From JAAOII01 sp965207705 (GTDB lineage Bacteria; Pseudomonadota; Gammaproteobacteria; CBDBNL01; JAAOII01), in the NCBI GenBank assembly GCA_965207705.1, contig OZ242292.1, positions 620,001 to 684,000 on the forward strand: 64,000 nt of DNA. The letters run 5' to 3'. A program made the translations under genes and the position numbers. This document shows positions 28,312-36,500 of the stretch, one piece after another (the stretch's first letter is position 1; the number at the start of each line of letters is the position of its first letter). The notes under the pieces are model-generated. The model worked only from the letters and a program-made list of their open reading frames with translations. It was not told where the DNA came from and searched no databases.

Positions 28312-29115
28312 ATGAATTTTGACATAAACTTGATATTAATCCCGTTGTTCTTTCTAAGCGGAGCAATTTGGCTGGGATATTCTATTAGCCATAAACTAAC
28401 GGGCAAGCGAACAGACATAGGTGGCAGTGGCGGCGGTAGAGCTGACGGCAGAAGCGGTGACAAAGGCAACTCAGCATCAATACCCTGGTGGCTTGATTAT
28501 TCGCGCTCTCTATTCCCTATCATTGCCATAGTAGTGGTGATTCGCTCCTTTATAGCGGAACCCTATCAAATACCCAGCAGTTCTATGCTGCCCACTTTAG
28601 AACAAGGGGATTTTATTTTGGTCAGCAAATACCATTACGGGCTGCGGCTTCCCATTAGCAATTACGAAGTAGTAACCTTCAGTAAGCCACAACGTGGCGA
28701 TGTTATGGTGTTCAACTTCCCCTTAGATGAGAGAGTCCGCTACATCAAAAGAGTAATAGGGTTGCCGGGAGATATGATTTCCTATAGCAACAAAACCTTG
28801 AAGATTAATGGCGAAGCGCCAAGAGAGGAGTTAATCAACTCATATCCTGAATATAAAGACCTGCGGGAATATCTCAATAACCAAGCACACCTTATTCGTG
28901 AGTATTCGTTTATCTATGATGAGGAGCAGGACTCTTGGCAAGTCCCCGCGGGACATTACTTTGTGATGGGCGATAACCGTGATAACAGCAATGACAGCCG
29001 TTATTGGGGCTTTGTTCCCCATAGTAATTTAATAGGCAAGGCATTTCTTGTCTGGCTCCATTGGGAATCATGGGGTAAATTGCCGTCATTTGAACGCGCC
29101 GGGTTAATAAAGTAA
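28312..29115 (+). CDS. lepB: signal peptidase I
   Basis: Inner-membrane serine/lysine protease that removes Sec and Tat signal peptides. Catalytic serine S91 lies in QIPSSSMLPTL and the general base K146 in RYIKRVIGLPGD; GDNRDNSNDSRYWG is the conserved box E. Two hydrophobic segments (about 4-26 and 66-80) flank a Gly/Arg/Asp-rich low-complexity loop (GGSGGGRADGRSGD, 37-50), another of the window's simple-sequence stretches. At 267 residues it is shorter than E. coli LepB (324). Confidence 0.96.
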   Translation: MNFDINLILIPLFFLSGAIWLGYSISHKLTGKRTDIGGSGGGRADGRSGDKGNSASIPWWLDYSRSLFPIIAIVVVIRSFIAEPYQIPSSSMLPTLEQGDFILVSKYHYGLRLPISNYEVVTFSKPQRGDVMVFNFPLDERVRYIKRVIGLPGDMISYSNKTLKINGEAPREELINSYPEYKDLREYLNNQAHLIREYSFIYDEEQDSWQVPAGHYFVMGDNRDNSNDSRYWGFVPHSNLIGKAFLVWLHWESWGKLPSFERAGLIK

Positions 29116-29176
29116 TTCTTGCAGTAATTACTTTGTTGTAGTAGATATCCCAGTAAATATACCACTAAATATAATA

Positions 29177-29677
29177 GTGCCTCCTCCGTTAGTTGTTCAA
29201 CTTAGCTCTCTACAAGCAACTCAATCCTTAGCAAGCACTTTTGCCCAAATAATCCTCAAGCAAAAATCTCTCTTACCATTATGCATATTTTGTCAGGGAG
29301 AACTCGGCAGCGGTAAAACCACCTGGTGCCGTTATCTTTTGCAAGCACTCGGCTACCAAGGAATAGCCCCAAGCCCCTCTTATACATTAATAGAAAGTTA
29401 CAGAATACAAGGTGAGCACCACGCCCCCCTAAAAGTAAACCACATTGATGCCTATAGATTATCTAGCCCAGCAGAGTTATATAACCTTGGCATAGAAGAA
29501 TATATCAATGATGCGGATTTACTATTAGTGGAATGGGCAGAAAAAACTGCTAACGTATTTACCCCCGACATAAAAATTCATTTCCAAAGTGCTGCCGATA
29601 AAAGAAGCGCAACAATAATCGCCACGAGTCAGAAATGCGAGTCGTTTATTGACTTACCAAGAATAGCCTATACCTAA
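29177..29677 (+). CDS. tsaE: tRNA t6A synthesis ATPase TsaE
   Basis: Partner of TsaB and TsaD in making the t6A37 tRNA modification. 166 residues with Walker A GELGSGKTT (41-49), SPSYTLIESY, the HIDAYRL box and LLLVEWAEK. The start is GTG at 29177. The 3' end overlaps the convergent barrel gene by 24 bases. That stretch also encodes the conserved barrel C-terminus, so the last residues of TsaE (LPRIAYT) are probably imposed by the neighbour. Confidence 0.93.
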   Translation: MPPPLVVQLSSLQATQSLASTFAQIILKQKSLLPLCIFCQGELGSGKTTWCRYLLQALGYQGIAPSPSYTLIESYRIQGEHHAPLKVNHIDAYRLSSPAELYNLGIEEYINDADLLLVEWAEKTANVFTPDIKIHFQSAADKRSATIIATSQKCESFIDLPRIAYT

Positions 29678-30424
29678 TCCTACAGATTGGATTATGCCGC
29701 CTTTAATATCAAAATCACTAATATTCTCGCCAAATAGACTAGTGGATATACTATCAGCGGATACGTCAGCGGATACGTCAGCAAAAGATAAAGAATAAGA
29801 ATCAACTTTTGAATCTACAGATGCACTTCTAAGTAAATGTGCTCCTATCGTAAACCCACTATCAAAAATATGGTCATATCCAAGAGTAAGTGCTAAAGGT
29901 TGGGCATTCTCAAATTCGAAAGTCTCTTCAATATCTGGAATTCCATATCTGCTACCATCAGCTATCCGAGTTAATGTAGGGGGACTTACGCTCAATAAAC
30001 CTCCACCAATATAGAAACCACCATTAAAATGGTAACGATATCCCAGTAATAATGCATTAAACTGCTCTTTAATTTCAGTCGAAAACCCGGCAGCAACCAG
30101 CGTGTTGGTGTCGGAGTTTACAAAATTAAATGTAGAGGTACCTGAATAGGTTTCTGTAAATGCATAATAATCAATTACAATTGCGTGATTACCTCTGCCT
30201 ATATTTATGTCTAACACAATACCTGAACCAGAGGCGGTAGGGTCATCAGCATTTTTATCTTCGTAATCTATTGTTTGAAAGGAAGGGCTTAATACTCCTC
30301 CACTTAGAAACAATTTAACAGTTCCACCAATATCTCGTTCATTATGTCCATCCGCACTAACTTGTTGTATTCCAGTTAAGGAACAAATAAAACATACACT
30401 ATATAAGAATAGTTTAATTTTCAT
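29654..30424 (-). CDS. small outer-membrane beta-barrel protein, paralogue 1
   Basis: 256 residues with a cleavable signal peptide (to about QQVSA), alternating amphipathic strands and the terminal aromatic residue GIGYSW typical of BAM substrates. It is a close paralogue of the 30806 product (shared GGTVK-LSGG-LSPSFQTIDY, NHAI-IDYYAFTETY and LGYRYHFNGGFY-GGG) and more distantly of the 32561 product. A short direct repeat (ADVSADVSADS) enlarges one loop near residue 220. No specific barrel family is recognised; OmpW- or OprF-like folds are possible. Confidence 0.85.
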   Translation of the reverse strand: MKIKLFLYSVCFICSLTGIQQVSADGHNERDIGGTVKLFLSGGVLSPSFQTIDYEDKNADDPTASGSGIVLDINIGRGNHAIVIDYYAFTETYSGTSTFNFVNSDTNTLVAAGFSTEIKEQFNALLLGYRYHFNGGFYIGGGLLSVSPPTLTRIADGSRYGIPDIEETFEFENAQPLALTLGYDHIFDSGFTIGAHLLRSASVDSKVDSYSLSFADVSADVSADSISTSLFGENISDFDIKGGIIQSVGLGIGYSW

Positions 30425-30488
30425 AATATTTCTCTCTTTAAATTAATAATAAAATAAATGCAACTGACAGGTTATATTTCTTGCACTC

Positions 30489-30501
30489 GTACACTATGTA
30501 C
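30489..30501. promoter_or_regulatory. 13-bp dyad in barrel leader, copy 1
   Basis: GTACATAGTGTAC on the minus strand, a perfect 5-bp dyad with a 3-base centre, about 65 bases upstream of the 29654-30424 start. Copy 2 at 31569-31581 reads GCACATAGTGTGC: both arms changed together, keeping the symmetry. It is a candidate operator or RNA hairpin. Confidence 0.5.
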
Positions 30502-30566
30502 ATAATTATACATTAATTTTTATAATTATACGATTAATTGTATTGCCGTATATCTATTCCAAGGTT

Positions 30567-30653
30567 TTAAATCCTTTGAGCAGTCAATATGCTACCATTA
30601 ACGGAAAACAGTAAAGATAAAAAAGCCAGTAATAAATAATAATATTTGTTCAT
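30567..30653 (-). pseudogene. deletion relic of a 32561-type barrel gene
   Basis: From ATG 30653 the frame encodes the signal peptide start MNKYYYLLLAFLSLLFS, almost identical to the 32561-33226 product (MNKYYYYLLLAFLSVLFS). It then jumps directly to sequence matching that gene's stop region (TTCCGTTAATGGTAGCAT) and terminates after 28 codons. The body is missing. The flanking leader and 3' sequence are also copies. It looks like an internal deletion of a former fourth barrel paralogue. Confidence 0.75.
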
Positions 30654-30681
30654 AGTATATTTCTTTAGTTTTATAGGGCAT

Positions 30682-30727
30682 AAAAAAAGGGAACCGTAAT
30701 CTGTAAAAGATTATCAGGTTCCCTTTT
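30682..30727 (-). terminator. intrinsic terminator, copy 1
   Basis: Nested inverted repeat: AAAAGGGAACC pairs with GGTTCCCTTTT, and inside it TAATCT with AGATTA. On the minus strand it is followed by seven T, a classic rho-independent terminator for the 30806-31504 gene. It is near-identical to copies at 31631 and 33255. It lies 28 bases before the relic start at 30653. Confidence 0.85.
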
Positions 30728-30805
30728 ATGAATCATTTGAACTATGTAATTAACTTATTCCAAGGTTTTAATTCCTGTGAGCAGCTTATACATGGTTCTT
30801 ATAAC

Positions 30806-31504
30806 TTACCAAGAATAGCCAATACCTAACCCTACAGATTGAATTACGATATCTTCGAGATCAGCACCACTAGTATCAACAAGATCAGATAAATCACCTA
30901 TGTCATTAATAATAAAAGTAGCAGATGAGGAATCAGGTTTTGCATCTATAGATGCACTTCTAAGTAAATGCGCCCCTATTGTAAATCCACTATCAAAAAC
31001 ATGGTCATATCCAAGAGTAAGCGCTAAGGGACGGGCACTCTTATGTTTGACAATGTATTCAAATCTTCCTAGTCCATTAATATCAGATGTAGCGGTGAAT
31101 GTAGGATTATTTAAATTTAATATGCCTCCTCCGACATAGAATCCACCATTAAAATGGTAGCGATATCCCAATAATAATGCATCAAACTCTTCTTTAACAT
31201 CAATTGCAAACGTAAACTCTGTCTCGGGTTCCCTGTAGGTTTCTGTAAATGCATAATAATCAATTGCAATTGCGTGATTACCTCTGCCTATATTTATGTC
31301 TAATATAATACCCGAACCAGAGGGGTCGGGATCATTAACATCTTTATCTTTGTAATCTATTGTTTGAAAGGAAGGGCTTAATAATCCTCCACTTAGAAAA
31401 AACTTAACAGTTCCTCCAATATCTCGTTCATCCGCACTAACTTGTTGTATTCCAGTTAAGGAACAGATAAAACATACACCATATAATAATACTTTAAATT
31501 TCAT
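30806..31504 (-). CDS. small outer-membrane beta-barrel protein, paralogue 2
   Basis: 232 residues, signal peptide to about QQVSA, barrel-like strands and terminal GIGYSW. It shares most of its length with paralogue 1, differing mainly in loop residues (for example DKDVNDPDPSG, and the region after DSSSATF). Its leader (AAAGAGAGAAATATT before ATG) and about 100 bases upstream are copies of those of paralogue 1, so duplication included the promoter. It may serve as a phase-independent antigenic or substrate variant; function unknown. Confidence 0.85.
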   Translation of the reverse strand: MKFKVLLYGVCFICSLTGIQQVSADERDIGGTVKFFLSGGLLSPSFQTIDYKDKDVNDPDPSGSGIILDINIGRGNHAIAIDYYAFTETYREPETEFTFAIDVKEEFDALLLGYRYHFNGGFYVGGGILNLNNPTFTATSDINGLGRFEYIVKHKSARPLALTLGYDHVFDSGFTIGAHLLRSASIDAKPDSSSATFIINDIGDLSDLVDTSGADLEDIVIQSVGLGIGYSW

Positions 31505-31568
31505 AATATTTCTCTCTTTAAATTAATAATAAAATAAATGCAACTGACAGAGTATTTTTTCTGCACTC

Positions 31569-31581
31569 GCACACTATGTGC
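31569..31581. promoter_or_regulatory. 13-bp dyad in barrel leader, copy 2
   Basis: GCACATAGTGTGC on the minus strand about 65 bases before the 30806-31504 start, the compensated counterpart of GTACATAGTGTAC at 30489-30501. Surrounding leader sequence is otherwise largely identical between the two copies. Confidence 0.5.
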
Positions 31582-31630
31582 ATAATTATACATTAATTTT
31601 TATAATTATATAATTATCATTAATTAATAC

Positions 31631-31675
31631 AAAAAAGGGAACCGTAATCTGTAAAAGATTATCAGGTTCCCTTTT
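31631..31675 (-). terminator. intrinsic terminator, copy 2
   Basis: Same nested hairpin as at 30682 (AAAAGGGAACC/GGTTCCCTTTT with inner TAATCT/AGATTA) followed by six T on the minus strand. It lies 18 bases after the stop of the 31693-32424 gene. Confidence 0.85.
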
Positions 31676-31692
31676 ATGAACCATAATGGATA

Positions 31693-32424
31693 TTATTCGT
31701 ATATATATTTATAACTTCTATTAACTATTTTGGTCCCTGGAATAATTGCTTTACTATTTGCTAATGTTCCATCCTTGTTATATTCATAGTGTATGACAAT
31801 CCCCTTGAGTTTATTAGCGTATATGGTATCTCGGACGGGTCTATCTTGGGCATCATACTCCACTAAGAAATATGCCTTTCTTTTGCCCTTAGCTTTATAA
31901 ACGTCTTCTCTTACCAACAGCCCATTATCATCATGACTATATTCCGAATATACCTCTAACTTTTCCTTCTTTTTTCCTTTGGCTCTAAAAGATTCGGACT
32001 TAACTAACTTGCCCGACTGATCATAAGTATGCTGTATACGTCGTGTTTTTTTATTCTTAGATTCGAATGACGTGACAGATTTAAGTTTGCCATTGCTATC
32101 ATAGTCGTATGTGTCATATCCTGTTCTTATAAGATTTTTTTTGCTATTCGCCCCTACTCCTGTCAGTCTATTAATTGCTGCAGTACCTACGGCGCCCTTT
32201 CCAATAGGGGCTCTTGTTCCCCTGACTAGTTGTCCTTTTTCATTGTATTTAGCGGTAAAAGAATATAACGGCACATTATAATTATTATAATATTCAAATT
32301 TTATCCATTTAGCTTCATCTACTCCATGATCCCTTAAGCTCCAGTCCGTTGTATCAGAGGCATGGGTTAGAGCACTAAAGAACAAAAATGGTAATATAAT
32401 CCCCCAGATAAGTTGATTTTTCAT
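31693..32424 (-). CDS. secreted YD-repeat-like protein
   Basis: 243 residues with a signal peptide (cleavage near THASD). The mature part is rich in Lys and Tyr and has recurring units of the form YD-x-GKL followed by a Lys-rich segment: YDSNGKLKSVTSF, YDQSGKLVKSESF, DDNGLLVREDVY, YDAQDRPVRDTIY, YNKDGTLANSKA. Spacing of about 30 residues recalls RHS/YD or MORN-like hairpin repeats. No known family is assigned. It lies among the barrel genes and has its own copy of the shared terminator. Location is probably periplasm or surface. Confidence 0.8.
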   Translation of the reverse strand: MKNQLIWGIILPFLFFSALTHASDTTDWSLRDHGVDEAKWIKFEYYNNYNVPLYSFTAKYNEKGQLVRGTRAPIGKGAVGTAAINRLTGVGANSKKNLIRTGYDTYDYDSNGKLKSVTSFESKNKKTRRIQHTYDQSGKLVKSESFRAKGKKKEKLEVYSEYSHDDNGLLVREDVYKAKGKRKAYFLVEYDAQDRPVRDTIYANKLKGIVIHYEYNKDGTLANSKAIIPGTKIVNRSYKYIYE

Positions 32425-32560
32425 AATATAAATTTTTATGGTTTAAATAACATTTAATTCGGCGCGTCTAAAACACGCCCAACAATAAGTCCATTATAAC
32501 AAAAAATAATAATTAAGTTAATATTAAATAAAAATATTTTGATAAATAAAAATGCTACCA

Positions 32561-33226
32561 TTAACGGAAGGCATAACCTATACCCAATCCCAAAGTAGTG
32601 ATAACCAAGTCATCAAAGTCACTTTTACCAGAAAAACTATATGGCCCATTAGGATTTGTACCAGTACTTTTATGGTCTGCTGTAACATCAGCTCGCAAAG
32701 TTCTTGCCAAATGGACTCCCACAGCAAACCCCGATTTATGAATATAATCATATCCCAATACAAATAAAGGCGCCGTTACCAGTGGAAAGTCATAAGTTGT
32801 GCTATATCTAAGGTTTTCACCAATAAGATCATCAATCTCATAATTATAATCACTAAACATAAAACCTCCTCCCAAATATAATCCAGAGAGGAAGTTATAT
32901 TTATAGCCCACAGCGAAACTAGAAGTTGAAAATTTAGGTTCAGAGTTAGAACTTAAACTTCTTTCTTCACTAAGCGAATAATAATCAATAAATATAGCAC
33001 TTGAACCTTGGATTGTAATATCTCCAAGTATGCCGAAGCCCTGTTCATTCTTTATTGTTGGATTACTTGACTCACCCTCAACTTTGACGTCCAGAGATTG
33101 AAAACTATCACTAAGATATGCTCCACTAATATATGCTTTAATTTTGCCTTTTACCTCTGCATGAGAATTAGTGGAAAACAACACAGATAAAAAAGCCAGT
33201 AATAAATAATAATAATATTTGTTCAT
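32561..33226 (-). CDS. small outer-membrane beta-barrel protein, paralogue 3
   Basis: 221 residues with signal peptide (cleavage near SHAEV), barrel strands such as FAVGYKYNFLSGLYLGGG and FVLGYDYIHKSGFAVGVHL, and terminal GIGYAFR. It is a divergent paralogue of the two barrels to its left (shared GYDH/Y-SGF--G-HL block). The start is only 28 bases after a strong terminator hairpin (33255-33300), leaving no room for a promoter, so expression likely depends on read-through from the porin. Confidence 0.85.
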   Translation of the reverse strand: MNKYYYYLLLAFLSVLFSTNSHAEVKGKIKAYISGAYLSDSFQSLDVKVEGESSNPTIKNEQGFGILGDITIQGSSAIFIDYYSLSEERSLSSNSEPKFSTSSFAVGYKYNFLSGLYLGGGFMFSDYNYEIDDLIGENLRYSTTYDFPLVTAPLFVLGYDYIHKSGFAVGVHLARTLRADVTADHKSTGTNPNGPYSFSGKSDFDDLVITTLGLGIGYAFR

Positions 33227-33254
33227 AGTATATTTCTTTAGTTTTTTAAGGCAT

Positions 33255-33300
33255 AAAAAAAGGGAACCGTAATCTGTAAAAGATTATCAGGTTCCCTTTT
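33255..33300 (-). terminator. intrinsic terminator, copy 3
   Basis: Nested hairpin identical to copies at 30682 and 31631, with seven T on the minus strand, about 90 bases after the porin stop. The 3' untranslated sequence before it (TTGGAATAAGTTAATTACAT) is also shared with the region before copy 1. Confidence 0.85.
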
Positions 33301-33391
33301 ATGAACCATTTGAACTATGTAATTAACTTATTCCAAGGATTTAAGTCCTGTGAGCAGTTAAGTATAGCTCTTATGATTAGCGCTACTCAAA

Positions 33392-34774
33392 CTAGAAGCC
33401 AAAGTCCAAACGAACGCCATATTGGCTTGTGGTATCGTCTTTCTCTGCTTTATCGTTAGGAGTGCTTGTAGTTATTGAACTATAAGCCAAAGAAACCTTC
33501 AAAGGTTCTTGGTTAGTAGCCCAGATTAAGTCAAAGCCAGTAGCTTCTGTGTCTGCGGCATTTGCAACGGGGTCGAAAGCAGTATTTTTGTTTTCTGCAG
33601 TACGTGAACCAAAAGCAACTATCAGATCAGTGGGACCAAAGCCAAGGGAAGCACCCAAGTTCCAACCAGAGGATGTTACTTCACTAGTTTCTGTGCCACC
33701 GATCTCGGTTGTTACTGTAGAAGAACCAAAGTTCAAGAATGGTATATAAACTCCGATTGGGAAAGCCAGATGTAACTGAGTAAAAGAAGTAGCGTGTGAC
33801 ACATCAAATCCTTTATTATCATTTGTTGGATCTTCATTAACAAAGGTGCGTTTGCCATCACTAGCTTCATCTAAACGTTCAATGTTAGTCTCCGCTGTAG
33901 CAGAACCTATATTAAGGTCAACTTGAACGGGAACAGAGTCACCACCGTCATAAGAAAGCAAAACACCAAAACCAGAAACATCAGCTCTAGCAGAAACGTC
34001 TCTATCAGAAGGTGCAGCAGGTCTTCCGGTAGCATTAGAACTAGTATCAGCAGGAGGAACAATTCCTTCGTTACCGTCGACTGTAGTGAGTGTAGTTTTA
34101 GGGAAACTCACATCCTGACCAGAAGGTCTAGCATTGCTATTAGCTGAATTATCACGTTGAATTAACAAAGCAACATCAATCCCAGCGCCGCTCCAACCAA
34201 GGGCATGAGCAGAAAAGCGATTTTCTTTAGATACCCAAGCAAATCTCTCGGTCTGTGATAAGAAGTCACTGGTATAACCTTTGTTGTTATCCAACCATTG
34301 TTCACGACCTATTTTGTAGTAAAGGCCAATAGGGACATGGGTTAGTTTAGCAAATTGGTCTCTATCAGAGGTTACGTCACCAGTAAGACCGTCTTGTTCC
34401 CATTCTGCCTTGAGTTCGCCTTTGTAGTTACCAAGCTCGGAAACCGCATTGACGTTTATACGCACATCGCCATCACCAGTGAAGCGTAAAAAGCCGCCAC
34501 CAGTAGTGGTGCCTTCATCATTAGCGAAGTTATGATTCCATTGTAGGTATGTGTCACCGCCAGTGTTTGCTTCATCATCATCACCACCGAAGTTGGTTGA
34601 AAGAGTTTCAACGTCAGCATCCTTAACACCGTTATTTTTAGTAACGGAAGTTGCTTCAACCCGTATATTACCACTTACGGAAGTGCTGTATTCAGCTGCA
34701 TTGATTGCAGGAGCAACGGCTATAACACCGGCACCTGTTAGCATTGCAGCTATTAAAGATTTTCTAAATTTCAT
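33392..34774 (-). CDS. general outer-membrane porin
   Basis: 460 residues with a 26-residue signal peptide (cleavage near NAAEY), a beta-strand pattern throughout, acidic loops (GGDDDEANTGGD) and a terminal Phe (RLDFGF), the BAM recognition feature. Length and the YGVRLDFGF ending fit a 16-strand porin. A good ribosome site (AAGGAG, 10 bases before ATG) and a long AT-rich leader suggest high expression. It is the promoter-proximal gene of the barrel locus. Substrate is unknown. Confidence 0.88.
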   Translation of the reverse strand: MKFRKSLIAAMLTGAGVIAVAPAINAAEYSTSVSGNIRVEATSVTKNNGVKDADVETLSTNFGGDDDEANTGGDTYLQWNHNFANDEGTTTGGGFLRFTGDGDVRINVNAVSELGNYKGELKAEWEQDGLTGDVTSDRDQFAKLTHVPIGLYYKIGREQWLDNNKGYTSDFLSQTERFAWVSKENRFSAHALGWSGAGIDVALLIQRDNSANSNARPSGQDVSFPKTTLTTVDGNEGIVPPADTSSNATGRPAAPSDRDVSARADVSGFGVLLSYDGGDSVPVQVDLNIGSATAETNIERLDEASDGKRTFVNEDPTNDNKGFDVSHATSFTQLHLAFPIGVYIPFLNFGSSTVTTEIGGTETSEVTSSGWNLGASLGFGPTDLIVAFGSRTAENKNTAFDPVANAADTEATGFDLIWATNQEPLKVSLAYSSITTSTPNDKAEKDDTTSQYGVRLDFGF

Positions 34775-35160
34775 AGGATTATTACTCCTTTTGTTATAAC
34801 AAATAAAATATGTCAGTTCTCACTGACGTTAACAATTATGCTATATGCTCTCACATATACATTATTCTTACATGCCAAATGTACCCAACAACATATATAT
34901 GTTCCCGCATACTAATAAGCCATGCTGAATGCTTTTGACTTCTTTGCTTATTAGAGTTAGCAACCATCTTAGAATCGTTTATAACTCAAAACTTGCCAAG
35001 ATATCAAAGGCAATAGTATTATAAATAAAGCCATAAATAATAACACTATTCATCATACTGCTGTCTATTATACATAGAATTACTATTTTTTATACTTTTT
35101 TTATATTTTTTTTATATTTTTTTTACTTTTAATTTTTGCCATGTTCATTCGTGAATGGCA
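34775..35160. other. porin upstream region
   Basis: 386 bases without a gene. It should hold the porin promoter on the minus strand. It includes a poly-T rich stretch (35091-35130) and a small inverted repeat CATTC-GTGAATG near 35146-35157. I could not fix promoter boxes with confidence. thyA ends to its right, separated by a GC-rich element. Confidence 0.5.
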
Positions 35161-35228
35161 GGCATTTGCGGGCGGAGCAAGGGGGGGATGAATATAGGAG
35201 GGGATGAATAAAAGCCCTCAGCCCCTAC
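35161..35228. repeat. GC-rich palindromic element, long-loop form
   Basis: GCATTTGCGGGCGGAGC on the left and CAGCCCCTAC on the right, separated by a loop with AAGGGGGGGATGAATATAGG and a second GGGGATGAATAAAAGCCCTC. The loop matches that of the copy at 51003-51092 but contains a partial duplication. Its right end supplies the thyA stop codon. Confidence 0.8.
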
Positions 35229-36022
35229 ACAGCTACTTGGGCTTTAATCTGGGGGTGAGGGTTGTAATCGTGGAGAGTGATATCATCAGAAGTAAAAGCA
35301 AATAGGTCATCAACCTTAGAGTTGAGTTCCAGCCGTGGCAAGGGCAGTGGTTGGCGAGTTAGCTGCTCATCTGCTTGAGTAAGATGGTTACTATATAAGT
35401 GTGCATCTCCAAAACTGTGCAGCAGCTCTCCTGCTTGTAATCCAAGAACATGCGCCATCATCATGGTAAGTAAGGAATAAGAAGCAATATTAAAAGGCAC
35501 TCCTAAAAAGACATCGGCGCTACGTTGATAAAGATGGCACGAGAGGCGCTGTTTGCCATCCACATAAAACTGGAACAATATGTGGCAAGTAGCTAACGCC
35601 ATTTTATCCAGCTCTCCTACGTTCCAGGCGACGATGATATGCCTCCTGCTGTAGGGGTCTTCACGCAGTGAGCGCATAACTTGTTTTAACTGGTCTACTT
35701 GTTTGCCATCTGCCGCTTGCCAGCTGCGCCATTGTTTGCCGTAAATGGGACCTAACTCGCCTTGCTCATCAGCCCATTCGTCCCAGATGCGAACTCCGTT
35801 ATCCTGCAGGTACTTCACATTAGTGTCACCGCTTATGAACCATAACAGTTCATGGACTACTGAGGGGAAATGCACTTTTTTGGTAGTGAGCAAAGGAAAC
35901 CCTTGCTGGAGGTTTATTCTGAGTTGATGTCCAAAGATGCTGTAAGCATCTGTGCCAGTGCGATTGGGGCGCAGCTCACCTTGTTGGCGGATTTTATCGA
36001 GAAGGTTTAAGTATGTTTGCAT
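35225..36022 (-). CDS. thyA: thymidylate synthase
   Basis: Makes dTMP from dUMP with methylene-tetrahydrofolate. The 265 residues align with E. coli ThyA (264) throughout: RTGTDAYSIFG, catalytic C146 in LATCHILFQF, LYQRSADVFLGVPFNIASY, GDAHLYSNH and the C-terminal PHPQIKAQVAV. The stop codon TAG is the one inside the GTAGGGGC end of the adjacent repeat, exactly where ThyA normally ends. It lies 6 bases after greA. Confidence 0.98.
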   Translation of the reverse strand: MQTYLNLLDKIRQQGELRPNRTGTDAYSIFGHQLRINLQQGFPLLTTKKVHFPSVVHELLWFISGDTNVKYLQDNGVRIWDEWADEQGELGPIYGKQWRSWQAADGKQVDQLKQVMRSLREDPYSRRHIIVAWNVGELDKMALATCHILFQFYVDGKQRLSCHLYQRSADVFLGVPFNIASYSLLTMMMAHVLGLQAGELLHSFGDAHLYSNHLTQADEQLTRQPLPLPRLELNSKVDDLFAFTSDDITLHDYNPHPQIKAQVAV

Positions 36023-36028
36023 ATATAG

Positions 36029-36499
36029 TTATATATGTTCAACTTTTTCTATTATGTAGCGGATTTTCTTGGTTGGCAGCTGCACTTCTATTGCGGTCTT
36101 GGTATTTTTGCCCATCGCAGATTTTGCCACGGGGGATGCATAAGATATTTTATTATTATCTATGTTGGCTTCATCATCGCCCACTATTTGGTATTGAACT
36201 GCTGAGTCATCTTCCAAATTACGCAAGGTTATGGTGCTACCAAATACAACCCTATCAGCAAAGGGGACGTCTTTAATATCAATAACCCTGGCGCTGGTTA
36301 GCTTGGCTTCTATATCCCGAATGCGCGCTTCTATGAATCCTTGGCGGTCTTTAGCTGTGTGGTATTCTGCGTTCTCTTTTAAGTCGCCATGCTCACGCGC
36401 TGTGGCAATTGCTTTAATGATGTGCGGTCTTTCAACTTTAACCAGCTGTTCTAGTTCATCGCGTAGGAGTTTTTCTCCCGTAGTAGTCATGGGATACAT
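36029..36499 (-). CDS. greA: transcription elongation factor GreA
   Basis: Stimulates transcript cleavage by backtracked RNA polymerase. The 156 residues contain the N-terminal coiled coil with the acidic tip region (REHGDLKENAEYH) and the C-terminal FKBP-like domain ending in SPVAKSAMGKNTKTAIEV. The second methionine (MTTTGEKLL) may be the true start. It sits between the DUF547 gene (gap of 1) and thyA. Confidence 0.97.
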   Translation of the reverse strand: MYPMTTTGEKLLRDELEQLVKVERPHIIKAIATAREHGDLKENAEYHTAKDRQGFIEARIRDIEAKLTSARVIDIKDVPFADRVVFGSTITLRNLEDDSAVQYQIVGDDEANIDNNKISYASPVAKSAMGKNTKTAIEVQLPTKKIRYIIEKVEHI

Positions 36500-36500
36500 A

